This document shows positions 8,250-19,617 of a stretch of DNA of 64,000 nucleotides, piece by piece. Under the pieces are notes generated by a model. That model worked only from the letters and a program-made list of their open reading frames with translations. It was not told the origin of the DNA and made no database searches. Numbering within the stretch: the stretch's first letter is position 1; each line of letters opens with the position of its first letter. Source of the DNA: WHSW01 sp963821345 (GTDB lineage: Bacteria; Actinomycetota; Thermoleophilia; Solirubrobacterales; 70-9); assembly GCA_963821345.1 (NCBI GenBank), contig CAWGDM010000002.1:310001-374000 (forward strand), written 5' to 3'. The translations under genes were made by a program, and so were the position numbers.

Positions 8250-8810
8250 TCAGTTGAGCTCCGCTCCCACGATCGCGCCCAGCTCGCCGGCCGCCTGGTC
8301 GAGATCGTCGTTGACGACGACGTGCTCGAACTCCTCCTGGGCGTCGAGCTCGAGCTCGGCGGTCCGCAGCCGCTCGGTGATCGCGTCCTCGTCGTCGGTC
8401 CCCCTCCCCAGCAGCCGCTCGCGCAGCGCCGCCGGATCGGGCGGGGCGATGAACACCAGCACCGCCTCCGGCATCGCGGCGCGAACCTGGCGCGCCCCCT
8501 GGACCTCGATCTCGAGCACCACCGACTCGCCCGCCGCCAGCCGTCGCTCGACCTCCGAGCGCAGGGTGCCGTAGCGGTTGCCGCTGTATGCGGCGTGCTC
8601 CAGGAACTCGTTCGCGTCGGCGCGGTCGGCGAACTCGTCGCGGGTGAGGAAGTGGTAATCGTGACCGTCGACCTCGCCCACTCGCGGGGCCCGGGTGGTC
8701 GCCGACGTCGACAGGCCCAGCTCGGGGATTCGCTCGCGCAGGCGGCCGATCAGCGTCCCCTTGCCCACCCCGCTGGGACCGGTGATCACGAACACCTTGG
8801 CCGGACTCAT
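8250..8810 (-). CDS. gmk: Guanylate kinase
   Basis: A 186-residue kinase converting GMP to GDP. It shows the P-loop GPSGVGKGTL (residues 11-20), the GMP-binding segment STSATTRAPRVGEVDGHDYHFL, and EFLEHAAYSGNRYGT. Length and motifs are normal for the family. It follows the inverted-repeat element downstream of mihF and is followed closely by rpoZ. Confidence 0.97.
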   Translation of the reverse strand: MSPAKVFVITGPSGVGKGTLIGRLRERIPELGLSTSATTRAPRVGEVDGHDYHFLTRDEFADRADANEFLEHAAYSGNRYGTLRSEVERRLAAGESVVLEIEVQGARQVRAAMPEAVLVFIAPPDPAALRERLLGRGTDDEDAITERLRTAELELDAQEEFEHVVVNDDLDQAAGELGAIVGAELN

Positions 8811-8846
8811 CGCGGCCAGCCTAGGGGTGCGGGCGGCGGCTCGGGC

Positions 8847-9018
8847 CTAGATGAGTGATCCCACGCCGCGACGCACGCGGATGACTCCCGGATACCGTCG
8901 CTGGATCGCGCCGCTCGGGACTCGCCCATGTCCACCGACATGGGCTTCGCCCGATCGCCACGCCCAGCTCGGTCCCGCGCGCCCCCGCGCACGCCGGGCC
9001 GTGGAATCAATCATCTAG
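8847..9018. repeat. 172-bp intergenic element with 18-bp inverted ends and an internal hairpin
   Basis: The left end at 8847-8864 and the right end at 9001-9018 are inverted copies that match at 16 of 18 positions and begin and end with CTAG. Read as minus-strand RNA the ends form 16 Watson-Crick pairs, one G-U pair and one mismatch. Inside, 8924-8932 and 8937-8945 form a perfect 9-bp stem with a 4-base loop, and GGGAC/GUCCC can pair around it. It fills the mihF-gmk gap and includes the mihF stop codon. It could be a MITE-like insertion with a CTAG target site or a structured 3'-UTR RNA; no protein-coding potential is convincing. Confidence 0.65.
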
Positions 9019-9332
9019 CGGCGCAGGAACTGGACCAGCTCGCCGCGCTGGCGGGCCGAGAGCCCACCGATCGTCTTCGAGGGCGAGATCCGGCACTGGC
9101 TGAGGATCTTGTTGGCCTTCACTCGGCCGTACTTGGGGACCGCCAGGATCATGTCGAAGGCCTTGGCCGAGAGCACGTAGTCGGGCGGGTCGAGGAGCAA
9201 CTGCTCGATCTTCACCTTGCCCGCTTTCAGGTCGCGCTTCAGCTGAGCTCGCGCGGAGCGGATCTCGTTCGCCCGCCGGAGGGCCTTCATCCGCTGCTCT
9301 CGTGACCTCTCGGGGACAGCGGCGGATGTCAT
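9015..9332 (-). CDS. mihF: Integration host factor, actinobacterial type
   Basis: A 105-residue nucleoid protein with an N-terminal helix (EQRMKALRRANEIRSARAQLKRDLKAG) and the helix-two-turn-helix DNA-binding region VPKYGRVKANKILSQCRISPSKTIGGL, which matches mIHF/sIHF. The ATG at 9332 gives the family's usual 105 residues; an in-frame ATG at 9353 would add 7 residues and lies only a few bases from the predicted transcription start. mIHF binds DNA without strict specificity and bends it. The stop codon TAG lies inside the CTAG edge of the adjacent inverted-repeat element. Confidence 0.9.
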   Translation of the reverse strand: MTSAAVPERSREQRMKALRRANEIRSARAQLKRDLKAGKVKIEQLLLDPPDYVLSAKAFDMILAVPKYGRVKANKILSQCRISPSKTIGGLSARQRGELVQFLRR

Positions 9333-9364
9333 GTCGACGGAGGCGGGGGCCATCGGCGGCGGCG

Positions 9365-9392
9365 AGTATATCCGCGCGGCGGCGACGCACAA
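9365..9392 (-). promoter_or_regulatory. Promoter of mihF-gmk-rpoZ-coaBC operon
   Basis: TTGTGC at 9392-9387 and TATACT at 9370-9365 are separated by 16 bases on the minus strand, a good housekeeping-type promoter. The predicted start is about 9358, giving a short leader to the ATG at 9332 or a near-leaderless message for the ATG at 9353. Confidence 0.6.
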
Positions 9393-9448
9393 GGGGGTAA
9401 CGCCCCTTTTGTTGGAAATTCGCTTCGACCTCAGGTTGAGGTCGAAGC
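9391..9448 (-). terminator. Hairpins at the 3' end of the pyr operon
   Basis: A perfect 12-bp stem (9422-9433 with 9437-9448, loop of 3) overlaps the pyrD stop codon. A second hairpin lies at about 9393-9411 (AAGGGG/CCCCTT). On the minus strand the first stem is followed by GAATTTCC, a weak U-tract; the second has a T-rich flank only on the plus strand. Position at the end of the pyr operon and before the mihF promoter supports a terminator role. Confidence 0.55.
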
Positions 9449-10402
9449 AGCCTGGACCCCCGGGAGGCCGCCGAGTCCCCGGGCCGAGAGCTCGGAGACG
9501 AGCTCGGAGCGGACCCGCTCGGCCGCCAGCGGGTCGCGAAAGCTCGCCGTCCCGACCGCGATCGCGGTCGCTCCGAGCGCCAGAAAGGCCACTGCGTCGG
9601 CCCCGGTCTCGATCCCGCCCATCCCGATCACGGGGATCGAGACCGCGGCCGCCACTCGACGGACCTGGTCGAGCGCCACCGGCTTGACCGCGGGTCCGGA
9701 GAGCCCGCCGCGGCCGGCGCCGAGCCAGGACTCGAGGCCGCCGGGCGCAACGGCCGTTGCGCGCAGCGTGTTGATCAGCGAGACGGCGTCAGCGCCGCCC
9801 TCGGCGGCGGCCGCGGCGACCGCCGCGGGGTCGGCGCAGTTCGGGGTCAGCTTGACGATCAGCGGCTTCATGGTCAGCGGGCGCAACCGCTCGCACAGCG
9901 CCAGGGTCTCGGTCGGCTGCTCGCCGACGATCAGCCCCGACTTCACGTTCGGACAGGAGACGTTCAGCTCCAGCGCGGCGACCTCGTCGCGCCCCCCGAT
10001 GCCCTCGACCAGGCGGGCAAAGCCGTCGGCGTCGGTCGCCATCACCGAGACGCACAGCGGCACCGCCAGCCGCGCGAGCTGCGGCAGGTCCTCGGTCAGA
10101 AAGCCGTCAAGCCCCTTACCCGGCAGCCCGATCGAGTTGATCATTCCGGCCGCCGTCTCGTACAGGCGCGGGGGCGGGTTCCCGGCCCGCGGCTCGGGGG
10201 TGATCGTCTTCGACACGTACATGCTGAACGGAAAGCGCCGGTCAAGCTCCGGGCCGAACGCGCGGCGTGCCGCGATCGCGTCGAAGGTCCCGGAGCCGTT
10301 GATCACCGGGTGCGCGAGCGGGATCCCGCAGAGATCGAGCGACAGGTCGGGGGCCGCCATGTGAGGCATAGCCGAACCCCCGCCGCTGTTGAGGCGGCTC
10401 AT
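9431..10402 (-). CDS. pyrD: Dihydroorotate dehydrogenase, class 1B catalytic subunit
   Basis: The FMN enzyme oxidising dihydroorotate to orotate. Motifs seen: NGSGTF near the N-terminus, INSIGLPGKGLDGF, ELNVSCPNVKSG with the catalytic Cys typical of class 1, and IPVIGMGGIETGADAV. The adjacent pyrK shows it is class 1B, passing electrons to NAD+. The ATG at 10402 overlaps the pyrK stop as ATGA; ATGs at 10369 and 10360 are alternatives (the former has a G-rich stretch upstream), and the sequence between 10361 and 10400 is one copy of a dispersed repeat, so the extreme N-terminus may be repeat-derived. Confidence 0.94.
   Translation of the reverse strand: MSRLNSGGGSAMPHMAAPDLSLDLCGIPLAHPVINGSGTFDAIAARRAFGPELDRRFPFSMYVSKTITPEPRAGNPPPRLYETAAGMINSIGLPGKGLDGFLTEDLPQLARLAVPLCVSVMATDADGFARLVEGIGGRDEVAALELNVSCPNVKSGLIVGEQPTETLALCERLRPLTMKPLIVKLTPNCADPAAVAAAAAEGGADAVSLINTLRATAVAPGGLESWLGAGRGGLSGPAVKPVALDQVRRVAAAVSIPVIGMGGIETGADAVAFLALGATAIAVGTASFRDPLAAERVRSELVSELSARGLGGLPGVQAASTST
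10361..10400. repeat. Dispersed ~40-bp repeat, copy 1
   Basis: Reading on the minus strand: GCCGCCTCAAC, then GCGGCGGGG, TTCGGCTATGCCTCAC. It shares the block order GCCTCAAC-GCGGCG-CGGCT-GCCTCGC with copies at 29155, 41377 and 60723. It lies at the pyrK/pyrD junction. Confidence 0.5.
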
Positions 10403-11253
10403 TTGTGTCCCGACCCCGCGACCAGCGCCGACTCGACCGCATCGCCGCGGACCACCGGCCCGTCGACGCAGAGGCGCATGTATCCGCCGCCCGCGAGCGG
10501 CACCGCGCAGCCAAAGCAGGAGCCGAAGCCGCAGGCCATCGGCGTCTCCATCGCCAGCTCGGCCGCCAGCTCGCGTTCCGCGCACAGGACCCGCACCGCC
10601 TCGAGCATCGCCGGGGGCCCGCAGGCGTAGACCGCCGCCGAGCCGGCCTCGTCGCCCTCGAGCATCACGACGAGCAGGTCGGTGACGTAGCCCTGGTGGC
10701 CGGTGTGGCCGTCCTCGGAGGCGGTTCTGACCTCCGAGCAGTCGAACAGCTCGAGGCCGCCCGAGTGGGCACGATCACGCCAGCCGAGCAGCGCCCGGGC
10801 CGGGATCCCGCGGGCGGCCAGTGACCGACGCAGGAGCGCCAGCGGCGCGATCCCGATCCCGCCGCCGACCAGGATCGCGCCGGCGGCGCCCGGGGCAAGC
10901 TCGGCCGGGTCGCTGAACGGGCGCCCGAGCGGGCCGGTGAGCAGCAGCCGCTCGCCCGCCCCCAGGGCCCCGAGCCGGGCGGTCCCCGGGCCGACCGCCT
11001 CGAGCAAGAAGTCGAGGCGCACGCCGCCGGTCATGGCCTCGGCGGCGGCGACCGAGAAGGCGCGCGGCAGATACGGGCGTCCCTGCTCCCCGCCCCAGCC
11101 GTCGGCGGCGAGCATGTAGAACTGCCCGGGCTGAGGCTCGGGCCCCGCCTGGTCGAGTGCCGAGACGATCCGGTAGCCGCCGCTGGCGACGTTGGCGCTC
11201 ACCTCGCAGGCGCGCCGGCCGAGCGGCGCCAGCACCCGGTCGGGGTTGGCCAT
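10399..11253 (-). CDS. pyrK: Dihydroorotate dehydrogenase electron-transfer subunit
   Basis: A 284-residue FAD/2Fe-2S protein that transfers electrons from PyrD to NAD+. The FAD domain has PRAFSVAA, the NAD domain has ILVGGGIGIAPLALL and AAVYACGPPAML, and the C-terminus has the iron-sulphur ligands CGFGSCFGC...LC. It overlaps pyrD by 4 bases and starts 4 bases after the carB stop. Its length and motif order are standard. Confidence 0.95.
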   Translation of the reverse strand: MANPDRVLAPLGRRACEVSANVASGGYRIVSALDQAGPEPQPGQFYMLAADGWGGEQGRPYLPRAFSVAAAEAMTGGVRLDFLLEAVGPGTARLGALGAGERLLLTGPLGRPFSDPAELAPGAAGAILVGGGIGIAPLALLRRSLAARGIPARALLGWRDRAHSGGLELFDCSEVRTASEDGHTGHQGYVTDLLVVMLEGDEAGSAAVYACGPPAMLEAVRVLCAERELAAELAMETPMACGFGSCFGCAVPLAGGGYMRLCVDGPVVRGDAVESALVAGSGHK

Positions 11254-11257
11254 CGGC

Positions 11258-14405
<3,148 letters not shown>

Positions 14406-14431
<26 letters not shown>

Positions 14432-15020
14432 GCTCGAGCCGCCTCTCGAGATTGCCGCGCACCCCGGGCCACCCGCCGTCGGTGATCGAGTAGTAGGCGG
14501 AGTCGCGCCTGCCGACCCCGGGGACGAGCATGTGATTGCGGAAGATCCCCTCGAAGGTCGCCGGCAGGGCCTCGAGCGCCGCCCGCGAGCGCTCGTTGCG
14601 CGCGTCGGTCTTGAACTCGACCCGCATGCAGCCGAGCGCCTCGAAGGCGTGCTCGAGCATCAGCAGTTTCGCCTCGATGTTGGCGCCGGTGCGCCAGGCG
14701 GACGGGTTCAGCCACGTCCAGCCGATCTCGAGTCCGTCATGCTCGGGGCGCGCGGCCAGATAGGAAGAGCTACCGATCGGCCGGCCGTCGGCGACCGCGA
14801 TCGTCGCGAAGCACCATTCGTCGCCGCGCTCGGAGGCCGCCGACCGGGTCTCGAACCAGCGATCGAATGCGCCCTCCTCGCCGGGGATTCGACGATCCAT
14901 CCAGGCCCAGATCTCGGGATCGTCGGCGGCCTCGGCCAGGCCGCCCCGATGCTCGGGCCGCAGCGCCTCGAGCCTGACGACCGACCCGATCAGCGGCTCG
15001 CGTGCAGGAGGCCAGATCAC
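14406..15020 (-). CDS. GNAT-family N-acetyltransferase within the pyr operon
   Basis: A 204-residue RimJ/RimL-type GNAT: LRLEALRPEH-like start (VVRLEALRPEHRGGLAEAA), FATIAVADGRPIGSSSYL, IGWTWLNPSAWRTGANIEAKLLMLEHAFEALG and VEFKTDARNERSRAALEALPATFEG. It should move an acetyl group from acetyl-CoA to an amine; the substrate is unknown. The GTG start overlaps the carA stop (GTGA), and its end overlaps carB by 26 bases, so it is tightly built into the operon rather than a loose insertion. Confidence 0.87.
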
Positions 15021-16129
15021 GCCGCCAGCTCCAGGAAGCGATCGAACAGGTAGCGCGCGTCGTGGGGTCCCGGGCCGGCCTCGGGGTGGTACTGGACCGT
15101 GCAGGCCGGGACGTCGCGCAGCGCCAGCCCCTCGACGGTGCGGTCATAGAGGTTCAGGTGGGTGAGCTCGGCGGCGCCGAAGTCGGTCTCCCAGCGCACC
15201 GGCTCGTCGGTCTCGATCGTCTCGCCGCCGCCCGGCGGGCGGACGGCGAAGCCGTGGTTCTGGGAGGTGATGTCGATCTTGCCGGTCTCGAGGTCCTTGA
15301 CGGGGTGGTTGGCGCCCCGGTGGCCGAACGGGAGCTTGAACGTCTCCAGGCCGACCGCCCGGCAAAGCAGCTGGTGGCCGAGGCAGATCCCGACCACAGG
15401 CTTTTCGCCGACCAGCTCGCGGACGTTGTCGACCACGTAGTCGAGCGCGGCGGGATCGCCCGGGCCGTTCGCGAGGAAGACGAGATCTGGCGATCGCTCG
15501 AGCACCGCGGCGGCGGGCGTGTCGCAGGGCAGCAGGGTGACGCGACAGCTCCGCTCACGAAACTGGCGGATGATGCTGAGCTTGATCCCGGTGTCGAGCG
15601 CGACCACGTGGGGCCCGTCGCCGTCGAGTTCGACCGGCTCGGCCGGGGAGACGGTGCGCGCCCAATCGGCGCCCGCCATCGACGGCTCCACCTCGATCCG
15701 CGCCGCGGCCTCGGCCTCCGAGACCGCCGCGTCGAAGATCCCGCCGCGCATCGCGCCGCGATCGCGGATCCGGCGGACCAGCGACCGGGTGTCGACGCCG
15801 GTGATCGCGCTCACCCCGCACGCCTGCAGCCAGTCGATCCAGCCCCCCTCGGCGTCGGCGGCGTCCTCGCCGTTCTTGGCCTCGCGCATGATCACCGCCC
15901 GGGCCTGGATCCGGTCGGACTCCATCGCCGGCTCTCCGACCCCGTAGTTGCCGATCAGCGGGTAGGTGAAGGTGATGATCTGGCCGGCGTAGCTGGGGTC
16001 GGTGACCGCCTCCTGGTAGCCGGTCATCGAGGTGTTGAAGACGACCTCGCCGAGCGCCTGCGCCGCGGCGCCGCAGAGCTCGCCGTCGAAGCGGGCGCCA
16101 TCCTCGAGCAGCACGTAGCCCTCAGTCAC
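15017..16129 (-). CDS. carA: Carbamoyl-phosphate synthase small (glutaminase) subunit
   Basis: A 370-residue protein starting VTEGYVLLEDGARFDGEL at GTG 16129 (overlapping the previous stop as GTGA). The N-terminal CPSase_sm domain has FNTSMTGYQEAVTDPSY; the class I glutaminase domain has GICLGHQLLCRAVG with the nucleophile Cys and QYHPEAGPGPHD with the His-Glu pair. It supplies ammonia to CarB. An upstream extension to 16663 lies over the isochorismatase gene and is rejected. Confidence 0.96.
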   Translation of the reverse strand: MTEGYVLLEDGARFDGELCGAAAQALGEVVFNTSMTGYQEAVTDPSYAGQIITFTYPLIGNYGVGEPAMESDRIQARAVIMREAKNGEDAADAEGGWIDWLQACGVSAITGVDTRSLVRRIRDRGAMRGGIFDAAVSEAEAAARIEVEPSMAGADWARTVSPAEPVELDGDGPHVVALDTGIKLSIIRQFRERSCRVTLLPCDTPAAAVLERSPDLVFLANGPGDPAALDYVVDNVRELVGEKPVVGICLGHQLLCRAVGLETFKLPFGHRGANHPVKDLETGKIDITSQNHGFAVRPPGGGETIETDEPVRWETDFGAAELTHLNLYDRTVEGLALRDVPACTVQYHPEAGPGPHDARYLFDRFLELAA

Positions 16130-16659
16130 TTGATCAGCCCCTGTACCTGCTTGAAGGCGTCGGCGTCGGCCCCGCCGAGCAGCTCGAAGAGCGCCATCTC
16201 GACGCTGGTCACGAGGGCGCCGGCGCGCTCCATCTTCGCCAGGCCGAGGTCGCGGTTTGCCTGCGTGCGCGAGCCGACCGCGTCGGCGGCGACGTGGACC
16301 TCGACATCCTCGTCGACCAGGTCGAGGACCGTCTGGTTGACGCACACGTGGGCCTCTACCCCGCAGACGAGCGCCTGGTCGCGTTCGCCGAGGTCGAAGC
16401 CGTCGACCTCGGCGGCCGAGAAGCGGACCTTCTCGAGCGGCTCGATGCCTTCGGGCAGATGCTCGGCGATCTCGGCGACCGTCGCCCCGAGCCCGCTCGG
16501 GTACTGCTCGGTGATCACGATCGGAATCCCGATCGCCGCCGCACCACGGACCAGCGTCGCGCTCGCCGACGCGACCTCGTCGAAGTTCGGCACGGCCTTG
16601 CGAAAGGCCTCCTGAACGTCGATCACGACCAGCGCCGCCCGCTCCGGGTCCAGCTTCAC
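16126..16659 (-). CDS. Isochorismatase-like cysteine hydrolase within the pyr operon
   Basis: A 177-residue alpha/beta hydrolase of the isochorismatase/nicotinamidase superfamily. The catalytic triad can be read: Asp in ALVVIDVQEAF, Lys in PLEKVRFSA, and Cys in GVEAHVCVNQT. The GTG start overlaps the pyrC stop and its own stop overlaps carA, both by GTGA. Superfamily members cleave amide and ureido bonds, including N-carbamoyl compounds, so a role near carbamoyl-aspartate chemistry is conceivable, but that is only inferred from the location. Confidence 0.87.
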   Translation of the reverse strand: MKLDPERAALVVIDVQEAFRKAVPNFDEVASASATLVRGAAAIGIPIVITEQYPSGLGATVAEIAEHLPEGIEPLEKVRFSAAEVDGFDLGERDQALVCGVEAHVCVNQTVLDLVDEDVEVHVAADAVGSRTQANRDLGLAKMERAGALVTSVEMALFELLGGADADAFKQVQGLIK

Positions 16660-18011
16660 GCAACCCCCAGGGCGAAGCTGCGCTGCCGGTAGGCGACCCG
16701 GCCGGCGGCGACCGTGACCAGCACCCTGCCGGTCAGCCGGCGCCCGGCGAAGCACGAGTTCTGCGACCGGCTCTCCCAGCCCTCGGCCCCGGCCTCCCAC
16801 TCGGCCTCGAGGTCGCAGAGGGTCAGGTTGGCCTCGGCGCCGACCGCGATCCGAGGAGCGGCGAACCCGAGCGGCTCGGCCCCGCCCGCGAGTCGCTCGA
16901 TCAGCGTGCCTAGCTCGAGCAGCCCGGGGACGACGAGCTCGGTGTGCAGGACGGCGAATGCGGTCTCGAGGCCGGTGACCCCCATCGCGGCCTGCTCGAA
17001 CGGGACCTCCTTCTCGATCGAGGTGTGCGGCGCGTGATCGGTGGCGATGCAGTCGATCGTGCCGCTGCGAAGCGCCTCGATCAGCGCCTGGCGGTCGGCC
17101 TCGGTGCGCAGCGGTGGGTTCACCTTGAAGCGGGAGTCGAGGCTGCGGACCTGGTCGTCGGTGAGCGTCAGGTGGTGCGGGGTGGCCTCGCAGCTGACCT
17201 CGACGCCGTAGGCCTTGGCGTGCTCGATCACCGCGACCGACTCGAACGCCGACAGATGCTGGACGTGGATTCGCCCCTCCTCGAAGCCGGCGAGGGCGCA
17301 GTCGCGGGCGATCATCGTCGACTCCGAGACCGAGGGGACGCCGGCGATCCCGAGCGCGGCCGAGACCTCTCCCTCGTGCATCGAGCCGCCCGCGGAGAGC
17401 TCGGGGTCCTCCTCATGCAGGGCGATCGGCAGCCCGACCAGGTGCTGGTATTGCAACGCCCTGCGCATCACGCGGGCGCTGCGGATCGGCAGCCCGTCGT
17501 CGGAGAGGCCAACCGCGCCGCCATCGGCCAGGTCCGTCTGCTCGGTCAGCTCCTCGCCGAGCATGCCCTTGGTCACCGTCGCCATGAACCCGGTCGGGAC
17601 CGCGGCCTGCTCGCGGGCCTGCTCGCGCAACGCCGCGATCTGCGAGGCGGTGTCGACGGGCGGGTCGGTGTTCGCCATCGCGAGGATCCCGCAGTAGCCG
17701 CCGGCGGCCGCGGCGCGCGAGCCGGTCTCGACGTCCTCCTTGTCCTCGCGCCCAGGTGTGCGCAGGTGCACGTGCGGGTCGAAGAAGGCCGGAAACAGGG
17801 TCAGGCCATCGGCGTCGATCACCTCGGCGCCCTCGGCCTCGCCCGCGCCGACGTCGGCCAGCTCGGCGGTCTCGCCGTCGCGAACGACGACGTCGCGGGC
17901 CTGGTCGATGCCCTCGCGCGGGTCGAGCACCCGGGCGCCGCGGATCACCAGGGCGCCTGCAGGCTCACCCTCGGACCCGCGCCAGTCGAGGCTCGAGATC
18001 GGTCGGCTCAT
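16656..18011 (-). CDS. pyrC: Dihydroorotase
   Basis: A 451-residue amidohydrolase closing carbamoyl-aspartate to dihydroorotate. Metal ligands are in DPHVHLRTPGREDKEDVETG; later motifs are NTDPPVDT, LSDDGLPI, HEEDPELS and ATDHAPHT. Length fits the class with two-metal active sites. It overlaps pyrB and the isochorismatase gene by 4 bases each, indicating a translationally coupled operon. Confidence 0.96.
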   Translation of the reverse strand: MSRPISSLDWRGSEGEPAGALVIRGARVLDPREGIDQARDVVVRDGETAELADVGAGEAEGAEVIDADGLTLFPAFFDPHVHLRTPGREDKEDVETGSRAAAAGGYCGILAMANTDPPVDTASQIAALREQAREQAAVPTGFMATVTKGMLGEELTEQTDLADGGAVGLSDDGLPIRSARVMRRALQYQHLVGLPIALHEEDPELSAGGSMHEGEVSAALGIAGVPSVSESTMIARDCALAGFEEGRIHVQHLSAFESVAVIEHAKAYGVEVSCEATPHHLTLTDDQVRSLDSRFKVNPPLRTEADRQALIEALRSGTIDCIATDHAPHTSIEKEVPFEQAAMGVTGLETAFAVLHTELVVPGLLELGTLIERLAGGAEPLGFAAPRIAVGAEANLTLCDLEAEWEAGAEGWESRSQNSCFAGRRLTGRVLVTVAAGRVAYRQRSFALGVA

Positions 18012-18997
18012 GCCGGTTCGCCGATCGGGGTCGGGGCGGGCAGCTCCGCGTCGGCGTCGGCGCCCCGCGGCTCGCCACCGCCGGCCAGCAGCTCGTAGAG
18101 GATCGCCATCCGGACGACCAGGCCGCTTTCGACCTGCGAGGTGATCAGCGACGCCGGCCCGTCGATCACCTCGGGCGAAAGCTCGATCCCGCGGTTGACC
18201 GGGCCCGGGTGCATCAGCAGCTGGCGGGGGCCCAGCCGCCGGGAGTCGATCTGGTAGTTGATCGCGTACTCGCGGATCGAGGGGACGAAGGTGTCGGTCA
18301 TCCGCTCGCGCTGCATCCGCAGCGCGTAGACGATGTCCGCCTCACCGAGGCCCTCGAGCGTGTAGGCGACGTCGACGTCTAGCGCCGCGGCGATCCCGCG
18401 CGGGATCAGGGTTGGCGGCCCGCAGACGGTGACCTCGGCGCCCATCTTGCGGAAGCAGAGCGCGCAGGAGCGGGCTACGCGGCTGTGCAGGACGTCGCCG
18501 ACGATCCAGATCCGCTTGCCCTCCAGATCAGCGGCCCGCAGCCCCTCGCGCCCGGCGAAGCGGTCGAGCAGCGTGTAGAGGTCGAGCAGAGCCTGGCTCG
18601 GGTGCTCGTGCTTGCCGTCGCCGGCGTTGATGACCGAAGCGTCGGTCCAGCCGCTGACCAGCTTCGCGGCGCCGGCGTGCGGGTGACGGATGATGATCGC
18701 CTCCGGCGCGTAGGCCGACAGGGTCGCGACGGTGTCCTTCAGCGACTCGCCCTTGTCGACCGAGGAGCCGCTCGACTTGACCGAGACGACGTCCGCGGAC
18801 AGGCGCTTGGCGGCGAGCTCGAACGACGAGCTGGTCCTGGTCGAGGACTCGTAGAAGAGGCTGACGATCGTCCGCCCGCGCAGGGTCGGGACCTTCTTGA
18901 TGTCGCGGCGGCCGACCTCGGCGAAACTGGCCGCCCGGTCCATGATCCGCTCGATGTCGGTGCGCTCGAGGTCCTCGATCGAGAGCAGGTGCCTCAT
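18008..18997 (-). CDS. pyrB: Aspartate carbamoyltransferase catalytic subunit
   Basis: A 329-residue enzyme condensing carbamoyl phosphate and aspartate. Carbamoyl-phosphate loop FYESSTRTSSSFELAAKRL, then VINAGDGKHEHPSQALLDLYT, and MHPGPVNRGIEL. No regulatory PyrI gene is nearby, as usual in Gram-positives. It overlaps pyrR by 4 bases at its 5' end. Confidence 0.97.
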   Translation of the reverse strand: MRHLLSIEDLERTDIERIMDRAASFAEVGRRDIKKVPTLRGRTIVSLFYESSTRTSSSFELAAKRLSADVVSVKSSGSSVDKGESLKDTVATLSAYAPEAIIIRHPHAGAAKLVSGWTDASVINAGDGKHEHPSQALLDLYTLLDRFAGREGLRAADLEGKRIWIVGDVLHSRVARSCALCFRKMGAEVTVCGPPTLIPRGIAAALDVDVAYTLEGLGEADIVYALRMQRERMTDTFVPSIREYAINYQIDSRRLGPRQLLMHPGPVNRGIELSPEVIDGPASLITSQVESGLVVRMAILYELLAGGGEPRGADADAELPAPTPIGEPA

Positions 18998-19611
18998 CGC
19001 TCCTCCACCCCGGCCGGCGCCCGCCCCTCTACACGTTCGATTGCCACCTCGTCGAGCTCGTCGGTCTCCTCGAGCCGGACGTAGACGCGCTCGTCGCGGG
19101 CGGTCGGCAGGTTCTTGCCGACGTAGTCGGGCCGGATCGGCAGTTCGCGGTGTCCGCGGTCGGCGAGCACCGCCAGCTGGACCCGCTCCGGGCGGCCGTA
19201 GTCGAACAGAGCGTCGATCGCGGCGCGCGCGGTGCGCCCGGTGAACATCACGTCGTCGACGAGGACGACGGTGCGCCCGTCGAGGTCGAAGTCGAGGTGC
19301 GAGCTGTGGACGACCGGCTGCGAGCCCGGGGCGCGGCCGTTGAGGTCGTCGCGATAGAAGGAGATGTCGAGGTCGCCGAGCGGCACCTCGGAGCCGCTCA
19401 GCTCACCGACCAGCGCGTGCAGGCGGCGAGCGAGCACGGCGCCCCGGGTGTGGATCCCGACCAGAGCAAGGCCGCGCGACTGCTCGGCTTCGCCTTCGCG
19501 GGGGCCCGCGGTCGGACCGGGGTTCTTCTCGACGATCTCGTGAGCGATCCGCACAAGCGTGCGGCGCAGATCGTCGCGGTCGAGGACCACCCTCTCGGGC
19601 TGAGTTTCCAT
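18994..19611 (-). CDS. pyrR: Bifunctional pyr operon regulator / uracil phosphoribosyltransferase
   Basis: A 205-residue PyrR with the PRPP-binding loop VVLVDDVMFTGRTARAA and a type I PRTase core. It binds pyr mRNA in response to UMP/UTP. The ATG at 19611 has a strong Shine-Dalgarno (GGAAGGGG, 6 bases upstream) that is part of a PyrR-binding hairpin, so autoregulation by translation block is likely. First gene of the operon running to pyrD. Confidence 0.96.
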   Translation of the reverse strand: METQPERVVLDRDDLRRTLVRIAHEIVEKNPGPTAGPREGEAEQSRGLALVGIHTRGAVLARRLHALVGELSGSEVPLGDLDISFYRDDLNGRAPGSQPVVHSSHLDFDLDGRTVVLVDDVMFTGRTARAAIDALFDYGRPERVQLAVLADRGHRELPIRPDYVGKNLPTARDERVYVRLEETDELDEVAIERVEGRAPAGVEER

Positions 19612-19617
19612 TGCGCG

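Noticed and set aside
8807..9010. Possible 67-residue gene between gmk and mihF
   Set aside because: It coincides with the inverted-repeat element, has no ribosome site and shows no recognisable protein pattern.
10403..10585. Extending pyrD upstream to 10585
   Set aside because: The extra region is Arg-rich and lies over conserved pyrK; the ATGA overlap at 10402 explains the start.
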